The notes beneath the pieces were generated by a model, which worked only from the letters and a program-made list of their open reading frames with translations, was not told the DNA's origin and did no database searches. From Asanoa sp040676615 (GTDB lineage: Bacteria > Actinomycetota > Actinomycetes > Mycobacteriales > Micromonosporaceae), in the NCBI RefSeq assembly GCF_040676615.1, contig NZ_JBFAPI010000004.1:434001-498000 (forward strand): DNA of 64,000 nt, read 5' to 3'. Below, piece after piece: positions 57,870-64,000 of this stretch. Every line of letters begins with the position of its first letter. Positions within the stretch are counted from its first letter, which is position 1. The position numbers and the translations under genes were made by a program.

Positions 57870-57928
57870 ACCGTCGGATTGCCGCGCGAAGGATTGACCG
57901 GCGCGACCTCGGCGCGTAGCAAGGCGGC

Positions 57929-60900
57929 GTGGGGCAGACGGGCATCCGGCTCGTGGGACCGTTCGCCGTGGTGCGCGGCGACCGGCCTCTCACCGACGCC
58001 GAGGTCGGCAGCCGCAAGGCCCGCACCCTGCTCGCCCTCCTCGCGGCCGAACGCCGGGTGGTCACGGTCGACCGGATTGTCGAGGTGCTGTGGCCGGGCG
58101 ACCCACCGCGCCGCCCCGCCGACAACGTGGCCACGCTGGTCAGCCGGATCCGGGCCGCGCTCGGCGCCGACCTGGTCGAGGGCGGCCGGGGTGGCTACCG
58201 CCTGCACGAAGCGGTCACCGTCGACCTGCACGAGGCGACGCGACTCGTGGCGTCGGCGGAGGCCCGCCTGGCCGCCCGACGCCCGGTCGCGGCCCCGGAC
58301 GGGGCGGTGGCGTCGGGGGACGCCGCCCGGGCCGGGGCGGCGGTCGCGCTGAACGATGCCGCCCGGGCCGGGGCGGCGGTCGCGCTGAACGATGCCGCCC
58401 GGGCCGGGGCGGCGGTCGCGCTGGACGATGCCGCCCGGGCCGAGGCCGTGCTTTCCGCCGCGCCCGCCCTCACCGACGAGCCGGCGGCCGACTGGGCCGC
58501 CGCGGTCCGCGCCGACCAGGACGGCTGCCTGCGCCGGGCCCGCCAGGTGATCGCCGCGGCGGCGCTGGCCGTGGGGCAGCCGGCCCGCGCCCGGGACGCG
58601 GCCGCGGCGGCGCTGCGCGCCGACCCGTTCGACGAGGACGCCGCGCGGGCCCTGATGCGGGCGCACGACGCGCTCGGCGAGCCGGCCCGGGCGCTGGCCG
58701 TCTACGAGCGGCTCCGCGCGCTGTTCGCCGAGGAACTCGGCGTCGACCCCTCCCCCGCGACCCGCGACCTGCACGTGGCGGTGCTGCGCGGCGGCGCCGT
58801 CCCGGCCGAACCGTCCGGGTCCCCGCCACGGCCCGAGAGCGGCCTCGTCGGGCGCGAGACGCAGACCGCGGAACTGGCCGCCGCCTGGCGCGACGCGACC
58901 GCGGGCCGGTCCCGGGTCGTGCTGCTGGCCGGCGAGCCCGGCATCGGCAAGACGCGGCTCGCCGACGAGGTGGTCCGGCTCGCCCGCGCCACCCCCGGCA
59001 CCGCGGTCACGGTGCGCTGCTACGACGCCGAGCGGTCGCTCTTCCTGCAGCCCGTGGTCGAGGCGGTCGGCGCACTGGTCACCGCGACACCCGCCGACCT
59101 GATTAGGGCCGCCGCCGCCGACCGGGCCGCCGCCCTCGCCGCGCTGGTGCCGGAGGCCGCGGCCGTCCTCGGCGCACCGGCGGCCGGCCGGGGCAGCCCC
59201 GAGGCCGAGCGCCGGCGGGCCTACGAGGCGGTGACCTTCTTCCTGCGCCGGTTGTCGCGGTCGCGACCGCTGCTGCTGGTCGTGGACGACCTTCAGCACG
59301 CCGGCACGGCCACCGTCGAACTGCTGCACTACCTGGCGCGGCACGCGACCGGGGCACGGCTGCTGGTCGTCGCCACGGTGCGGTCGGTGGAGGGCCGGTG
59401 GGCGCTGTCGACGCTCGACGGCGTCGCCGTGACGATGCCGCTCGGGCCGCTCGACGAGCCGGCCATCGCCCGGCTGGCCCGGGCCGCCGGGCAGGACGCG
59501 CACGTCGCCGAGATCACCCGGCGCACCCGCGGGCACACGCTCTTCGTGGTGGAGACGCTGCGGGCCCTCGCGGCCGGCGACACCGGCGTGCCCGAGTCGT
59601 TGCGCGCGAGCGTGCTGGCCCGGGTGGCCGCCGCCGATCGCGACCTGCTGCGGGCCGCCGCCGTGCTGGGCCCCTCCTTCGCCCCGGCCACCGTCGCCGG
59701 GCTGCTCGGCGTCGGCGTCGAGGAGGCGACGCTGCGCTGCGACCGGGTTCTCGACACCCGGCTGACCATTGTGGCCGGTCGGGCCTACGAGTTCGCCAAC
59801 GACCTCGTGCAGGAGGTGCTCTACGCCGCGACGCCGCAGCCGACCCGGCTGGCGCACCACCTGCGGGCCGCCGACCTGCTGGCCGACAACCCGGAGGCGG
59901 TGGCCCGGCACGCCCACGCGGCCGGCGACGACCGCCGGGCCGCGCGGGCCTGGCTGGCGGCGGGGCGGCGGGCCGCCGGTCGCTACGCGGCCGCCGACGC
60001 CGAGGCCCTGCTGGATAACGCGATCGAGGCGGCCGACCGGTGCGGCGACGTCGAACTGAAGACCAGCGCGCTGCTGTCCCGGGCCCGGGTGCGCGACACG
60101 ATGTTCCGGTTCGGCCCGGCACTCGGCGACGCGGCCGACGCGCTGCGGCTCAGCCGCACGACCGGCGACCGCCGCGCCGAGATGGCGGCCCTGCGCGAGT
60201 TGGGCGGACCGGCGTGGTCGGGGGTCGGCAATCCGTTCGAGGCCGGCATCGGCCACATGCGGGCGGCACTGGCGCTCGCCGAGCAGTTGGGCGACCGGGG
60301 CGCCGAGGCCGAACTGCTCGGCTGGCTGGCCGTGCTCAGCAGCAACCAACTCCGGTTCGGTGACGCGCTCGCCTACGGGCGGCGGGCGCGGGACGCCGCC
60401 CGGGGTGCCGGCGACGCGGCGCACGCGGCCGCCCTCGACGGGCTGAAGACGGCGTACGCATACCTCGGCGAGGTGGCCGACCTGTCGGCCGTGCTGGTCG
60501 AACTCGAGCCGCTCGTGCGCCGCGTCGGCGACCTGCTGCTGCTGCAGTGGTGCCGGTTCGAGTCGGCCTTCCCGCTGCTGGCCGCCGGCCGGTGGGCCGA
60601 GGCGGCGGCCCGGGTGGACGAGGCGATGGCGATCAACGCGCACAGCGGCTACCAGAGCTACACCGCCTGGTACGTCGCCCATCTCGGCTGGATCGCCCGC
60701 CTGGACGGGCGGCGCGACGACGCGCTCGCGCTCGGCCGGCAGGCGTCCACGATGGACTCACACGCCTGGTTCGCGACCGCGGTCGACGCGCTTTTCGGCA
60801 CCACGCTGATCGAATACGGCGACTCGGCGGCCGCCGTCCCGGTGCTGGAGCGCGGCCTGGCCCGCTGCGAATCGCACCGCACCATCTCCTACCGGTTGCG

Positions 60901-61228
60901 TTGCCTGGCCCCACTGGCCGAGGCGACCGGCGACCGGGCGTTGCTCCACGAGGCCGACGCGCTCCTCGGCGCGGTCGTCGCGCCGCCCGGGTCGGCCTGG
61001 CTATACGGCGCCGACGCCTACACCTCGGTGGCCCGCGCGTGGCTGGCACGGGGCGAACCGGGGCACGCGCTGCGGGTGCTCGGCCCGCTGCTCGCCGCGG
61101 GCGACCGCACCGGCTGGGTGGCGCCGCTGGCCACCGCCCGCGCCGTCGCCACCGCGGCGGCGGCTCAGAACAGCTCGGCGAGCAGCGCGGCCGCCCGCTC
61201 GGCGCCGTCGGTCTCCACCGGCCGGTAG
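57929..61228 (+). CDS. SARP/LuxR-like regulator with BTAD, AAA ATPase and helical repeats
   Basis: 1099 residues, GTG start. Residues 5-95 are an OmpR-type winged helix (IRLVGPFAVVRGDRPL, SRKARTLLALLAAE). BTAD follows (about 100-295) but is interrupted by a 36-bp tandem repeat encoding AARAGAAVALND. The ATPase has Walker A GEPGIGKTRLADE (about 335-347) and Walker B LLLVVDDLQHAG. The C-terminal half consists of TPR-like helices without a LuxR helix-turn-helix. Such proteins activate secondary-metabolism or nutrient genes in response to ATP and ligand. Its end overlaps the opposing fusion gene by 64 bases. No cluster of biosynthetic genes is visible beside it. Confidence 0.88.
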   Translation: MGQTGIRLVGPFAVVRGDRPLTDAEVGSRKARTLLALLAAERRVVTVDRIVEVLWPGDPPRRPADNVATLVSRIRAALGADLVEGGRGGYRLHEAVTVDLHEATRLVASAEARLAARRPVAAPDGAVASGDAARAGAAVALNDAARAGAAVALNDAARAGAAVALDDAARAEAVLSAAPALTDEPAADWAAAVRADQDGCLRRARQVIAAAALAVGQPARARDAAAAALRADPFDEDAARALMRAHDALGEPARALAVYERLRALFAEELGVDPSPATRDLHVAVLRGGAVPAEPSGSPPRPESGLVGRETQTAELAAAWRDATAGRSRVVLLAGEPGIGKTRLADEVVRLARATPGTAVTVRCYDAERSLFLQPVVEAVGALVTATPADLIRAAAADRAAALAALVPEAAAVLGAPAAGRGSPEAERRRAYEAVTFFLRRLSRSRPLLLVVDDLQHAGTATVELLHYLARHATGARLLVVATVRSVEGRWALSTLDGVAVTMPLGPLDEPAIARLARAAGQDAHVAEITRRTRGHTLFVVETLRALAAGDTGVPESLRASVLARVAAADRDLLRAAAVLGPSFAPATVAGLLGVGVEEATLRCDRVLDTRLTIVAGRAYEFANDLVQEVLYAATPQPTRLAHHLRAADLLADNPEAVARHAHAAGDDRRAARAWLAAGRRAAGRYAAADAEALLDNAIEAADRCGDVELKTSALLSRARVRDTMFRFGPALGDAADALRLSRTTGDRRAEMAALRELGGPAWSGVGNPFEAGIGHMRAALALAEQLGDRGAEAELLGWLAVLSSNQLRFGDALAYGRRARDAARGAGDAAHAAALDGLKTAYAYLGEVADLSAVLVELEPLVRRVGDLLLLQWCRFESAFPLLAAGRWAEAAARVDEAMAINAHSGYQSYTAWYVAHLGWIARLDGRRDDALALGRQASTMDSHAWFATAVDALFGTTLIEYGDSAAAVPVLERGLARCESHRTISYRLRCLAPLAEATGDRALLHEADALLGAVVAPPGSAWLYGADAYTSVARAWLARGEPGHALRVLGPLLAAGDRTGWVAPLATARAVATAAAAQNSSASSAAARSAPSVSTGR
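58322..58429 (+). repeat. Three near-identical 36-bp tandem repeats within the SARP gene
   Basis: The unit starts GCCGCCCGGGCCGGGGCGGC and encodes AARAGAAVALND; three copies (58322, 58358, 58394), the last ending GACGAT instead of AACGAT, then a partial fourth. In-frame expansion keeps the protein intact, making a likely length-variable locus. Confidence 0.9.
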
Positions 61229-63270
61229 TCGACCGGCCTCGCGATCTCGGCCGCGATCAGCGCGGCCAGGCTGTCCGGATCGGTCTGTCCATAATCGACG
61301 CACCGGCCGGCCCGGTAGGCGTCGAGCCGGTGCCGCACGTGCCGGTTCTGCTCGAAGTGGTTTCGCAGCGGCACGTACAGGAACGGCCGGCGGTGCGCCG
61401 TCAGGGTCATCGTGGTGGTCAGGCCCCCGTGCGTGACGGCCAGGTCGCAAGCGGCGAGGACCCGGTGCAGCCGGTGCACGTAGCCGTGCACCTCCAACCC
61501 GTCGCGCGCGGGGATGGCCGCCGGGTCGAGCCGCGGCCCGGCCACCACGACCAGCCTGAGCCCCGGCACCGCCCGGCGCGCGGCCGGGAACGCGTCGACC
61601 ACCCGGTGCAGCAGGTCGCCGCCCACGCCCGAGCCGCCGACGGTCACCACGCACACCTGCTCGTCGGCACCCCAACCCAGCTCGGCCCGCAGCCGGGCCC
61701 GCTCGTCGTCGTCGACCGGCGCGAAGTCGCAGACATAGCCGCTGAAGTCGAAGTTCGCCGTCGTCCACTCGCGCACGGTCGGCAGGCCGGGGCCGAGCGG
61801 GTCGTCGACCAGGTCGCCGGGGTTGCCGACGAACACGGCCCGGTCGCGCAGCCGCGGGAAGCGGGCGATCTGCTCGACCATCTCGGCGTTGTAGTCCGCG
61901 GTGAGGGGTTCGTCGGTGGAACCCATCGGCAGCCAACCGACGAAGTCGGTCAGCCAGGCGTACGCCGACCGCTTCAGTTCCGGGTTCTCGTGCAGGAAGT
62001 AGTCGAGCTCCCAGGCCTCGTCACCGACCCACAGGTCGTAGTTCTCCCGCTCGACCAGGTCGGCGAACACCATGAAGTTGGCGACCAGGATCTCGTCCAT
62101 CCGCCGGATCGCCTGGAACGCGTGCAGGTCGTGCTCGCCGGCCTCGCTCTCGATGTGCGCGGATTCGGTGGCCAGGTGCGCGGAAGCCGGATGCACCCGC
62201 TCCCCGCGCCGCTCGAGCACCTCGGTCACCGGGTGCTGGGCCAGCCAGTCGACCTGGACGCCGGGCCGCCGCCGGCGCAGCGCGTCGACGATCGCGGCGT
62301 CCCGCTCGACGTGGCCGAGCCCGAGCGGCGACGACAGGTAGAGCACCCGGCGCGGGCGGTCGAGCGGCCGGGTCCAGCGGACCGGCTTCGCCGGCGTGCC
62401 CGCGACCCGCTCGACGAACTCACGCAGAAGCCGGTTGACCACCACCGGCTCGCGGTTGTGCGGCAGGTGGCCGGCGCCGTCCAGCACGACATCCCGGGCG
62501 CCGCTGAGCTCCGCGGCCCGGGCCATCTCGCGTTGCGACCGGCAGCGGTCGCCGGTGCCCCGGATCACCAGCATCGGGCGGTCGATCGTGCGCAGGAGGG
62601 CCTCGGTCTCGCCCTCGTCGCGCACGCACAGGTCGGCCAGTTCGGCCGCGATCAGCGACTCGGGCGTCGTGCCTCGAGCCCAGCCGATCGCGTCCTCGAT
62701 CTGCTTCGAGGAATGCGGCTCGCTGATCACCTCGGTGAAGAAGAACTCCGCGAAACCGGGGAGGTCGGCCAGCCAGGAATGGCGGTTGAAACGCTGCCAG
62801 CCGGCGTACGAGTCGCGTACCGCGTCGAAGTCCTGCCCTTGCCGGTGCGGCGGCAGCGAGCCGAGGAACGGTCCGACCGGCGCGATGGCCACGGCGCCCA
62901 GCACCCGCTCGGGCAGGCGGGCGGCGGCGACCAGCGAGCGCCAGCCGCCACGACTGACGCCGGCGACCACGGCCCGGTCGGCGCCGGTCGCGTCGAGCAC
63001 CGCGGCCAGGTAGTCCAACTGGGCCTCGTCGCCGTAGGCGGTGGGGTCGGTTGGCCGGTCGGAACGACCGTTGCCCGCGGGGTCGAAGGTCACCACCCGG
63101 AAGTGCCGGGCCAGGTAGGGCACCTGCAGCTTCCAATGCCGGGAGTCGACGATCGACCACGCCGGCAGCAGGACGACCGCCGGTGCCGCCCGGTCACCGA
63201 AGACCTCGTACCCGATCCGCACGCCGTCCCGTTTGACGTACCCCTCGATGTCTGGCTGTCGTGCCCGCAT
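61165..63270 (-). CDS. Alpha/beta hydrolase fused to a GT1/MurG-like glycosyltransferase
   Basis: 701 residues from ATG 63270; the longer frame starting at 63444 runs over the regulatory region. Residues 1-295 are an alpha/beta hydrolase with Ser106 (AGVSRGGW), Asp241 (RGTGDRC) and His268 (DGAGHLPHN). Residues 305-701 form a GT-B glycosyltransferase: LYLSSPLGLGHVERDAAIVDALR, CVVTVGGSGVGGDLLHRV, VHGYVHRLHRVLAACDLAVTHGGLTTTMTL, where the donor is probably a nucleotide sugar. The two activities in one chain suggest linked removal or activation of an acyl group and glycosylation. Start codon lies 94 bases from the divergent methyltransferase gene. Confidence 0.85.
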   Translation of the reverse strand: MRARQPDIEGYVKRDGVRIGYEVFGDRAAPAVVLLPAWSIVDSRHWKLQVPYLARHFRVVTFDPAGNGRSDRPTDPTAYGDEAQLDYLAAVLDATGADRAVVAGVSRGGWRSLVAAARLPERVLGAVAIAPVGPFLGSLPPHRQGQDFDAVRDSYAGWQRFNRHSWLADLPGFAEFFFTEVISEPHSSKQIEDAIGWARGTTPESLIAAELADLCVRDEGETEALLRTIDRPMLVIRGTGDRCRSQREMARAAELSGARDVVLDGAGHLPHNREPVVVNRLLREFVERVAGTPAKPVRWTRPLDRPRRVLYLSSPLGLGHVERDAAIVDALRRRRPGVQVDWLAQHPVTEVLERRGERVHPASAHLATESAHIESEAGEHDLHAFQAIRRMDEILVANFMVFADLVERENYDLWVGDEAWELDYFLHENPELKRSAYAWLTDFVGWLPMGSTDEPLTADYNAEMVEQIARFPRLRDRAVFVGNPGDLVDDPLGPGLPTVREWTTANFDFSGYVCDFAPVDDDERARLRAELGWGADEQVCVVTVGGSGVGGDLLHRVVDAFPAARRAVPGLRLVVVAGPRLDPAAIPARDGLEVHGYVHRLHRVLAACDLAVTHGGLTTTMTLTAHRRPFLYVPLRNHFEQNRHVRHRLDAYRAGRCVDYGQTDPDSLAALIAAEIARPVDYRPVETDGAERAAALLAELF

Positions 63271-63291
63271 CCCTTCAGCCTGCCGGGTGCC

Positions 63292-63321
63292 GTTGCAATG
63301 TGGTTGCAAGCAGCCTGCAAC
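63292..63321. promoter_or_regulatory. GTTGCA repeats before the methyltransferase gene
   Basis: GTTGCA occurs at 63292 and 63303, and its complement TGCAAC at 63316. The last two form a GTTGCA-N7-TGCAAC dyad. They lie between divergent genes; a dimeric regulator could bind here. Confidence 0.45.
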
Positions 63322-63364
63322 GTCGCCGACCAGGGTCGGAAGAAAGCGAATCAAGGAGGAAGAG

Positions 63365-64000
63365 ATGGCTGTGGACAACGACCGGCTGATGGAGTTCCTG
63401 GGCCGGTTCGTCGGCGACCTGGGCGCCACGATGGCCGCCGGCAACGTGGTCGTGGGTGAACGGCTGGGCCTCTACCGCGCCCTGGCGACAGAGCCGCGCA
63501 CGCCGGCCGACCTCGCGACGGCGACGGGCACCGACGCGCGCTACGTCGACGAGTGGCTGCGCGGCCAGGCGGCGGGCGGCTACGTCCAGTACGACGCGGC
63601 GGCCGGCACCTACTCGCTCACCGAGGAGCAGGCGTTCGCGCTCACCGACCCCGACGGCCCGGTGTTCATGCCCGGCGCGTTCCAACTGGCGCTGGGCGCG
63701 CTACGCGCCGAGCCGCGGATCACGGCCGCCGTCCGCAGCGGCGACGGGGTGGGCTGGCACGAGCACGACAACGACGTGTTCGAGGGCTGCGAGCGGTTCT
63801 TCCGCCCCGGCTACCTGGCCAACCTGACCACGTCGTGGCTGCCGGCCCTCGGCGACGTCGAGGCCAAGCTGCGGACGGGCGCGTCGGTCGCCGACATCGG
63901 CTGCGGCCACGGCGCCTCGACGCTGCTGATGGCACGCGCCTTCCCGGCGTCGCGGTTCAGCGGGTCCGACTATCACGAGGGCTCGATCGCCGAGGCGCGC
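63365..64000 (+). CDS. Class I methyltransferase with winged-helix N-terminus (3' partial)
   Basis: 212 complete codons before the window ends. ATG 63365 has AAGGAGG six bases upstream. The N-terminal segment (VVVGERLGLYRALATEPRTPADLATATGTDARYVDEWLRGQAAGGYV) is a winged-helix dimerisation region, followed by the SAM motif SVADIGCGHGASTLLMARAFP. It matches a group of mycobacterial/actinobacterial methyltransferases (Rv2258c-like). The substrate is unknown. The DNA-binding-like N-terminus is usual in small-molecule O-methyltransferases. Confidence 0.9.
   Translation, partial: MAVDNDRLMEFLGRFVGDLGATMAAGNVVVGERLGLYRALATEPRTPADLATATGTDARYVDEWLRGQAAGGYVQYDAAAGTYSLTEEQAFALTDPDGPVFMPGAFQLALGALRAEPRITAAVRSGDGVGWHEHDNDVFEGCERFFRPGYLANLTTSWLPALGDVEAKLRTGASVADIGCGHGASTLLMARAFPASRFSGSDYHEGSIAEAR

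Noticed and set aside
57854..60682. 942-residue reverse frame opposite the SARP gene
   Set aside because: Low-complexity antisense shadow with no motif; the sense frame has complete BTAD and ATPase motifs.
63271..63444. Longer start for the hydrolase-glycosyltransferase fusion
   Set aside because: The extra sequence covers the GTTGCA repeats and the divergent methyltransferase start and has no family similarity.
1..64000. Prophage, insertion sequence, CRISPR or toxin-antitoxin locus
   Set aside because: No transposase, integrase, attachment site, spacer array or paired toxin gene was found. The small ribbon-helix-helix-like gene at 35348 is next to an SRPBCC gene, not a toxin.

Overview
The window is high-GC DNA with dense, mostly short-gapped coding. 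GTG starts, 4-base stop/start overlaps, AfsR/SARP-type regulators, paired ClpP genes with a ClgR-like regulator, ABC sugar importers lacking their own ATPase and probable leaderless promoters all point to an actinobacterium. Micromonosporaceae (Actinoplanes/Micromonospora relatives) is my best guess from gene content, but it is not proven. I see no rRNA, tRNA, CRISPR array, insertion sequence or prophage. The first gene (NB-ARC/TPR type) and the last (methyltransferase) run off the ends.

Layout. 0-14 kb: transporter, a two-gene operon for a flavin-binding-like protein and a globin-reductase, two SDR-type genes, an aquaporin facing a MocR regulator, a LOG-family protein, a membrane-anchored hydrolase, a histidine kinase/response regulator pair, and two AraC regulator / phytanoyl-CoA dioxygenase modules (the second extends to 15.8 kb). 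15.8-35 kb: a glycan-use locus. One operon holds a Gfo/Idh/MocA oxidoreductase, a GH38 alpha-mannosidase and a parvulin-like protein. A leftward operon holds a LacI regulator, a secreted multi-domain GH10 xylanase, a solute-binding lipoprotein and two permeases. A rightward pair holds a GH63-like hydrolase and a GH2 beta-mannosidase. The same 12-bp palindrome in near-identical promoters joins the first operon to the lacI operon, so one LacI protein probably controls the locus. 34.9-36.1 kb: SRPBCC protein, small ribbon-helix-helix-like protein and truncated hemoglobin around a tandem-repeat operator.

38-45.2 kb: an ECF41-type sigma factor with a C-terminal SnoaL-like domain. Next to it are an FAD oxidoreductase, a free-standing homologue of the sigma factor's C-terminal domain, an SDR, an XRE regulator, an NmrA-like protein and an animal-type heme peroxidase. 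Two matched promoters, CGTCACA-N16-GGTC, precede the oxidoreductase and the NmrA gene and fit the ECF41 promoter type. This predicts a small regulon in which the sigma factor induces a separate copy of its own regulatory domain. I regard this as the most interesting system in the window.

45-64 kb: two quinone-oxidoreductase-like genes, cupin, large membrane protein, TetR regulator with twin operators, secreted BNR sialidase, methyltransferase, cold-shock gene with a possible small RNA or attenuator upstream, a second kinase/regulator operon with twin dyads at its promoter, clgR facing two clpP genes, a SARP-type ATPase regulator with a 36-bp tandem repeat, a hydrolase-glycosyltransferase fusion and a partial methyltransferase.
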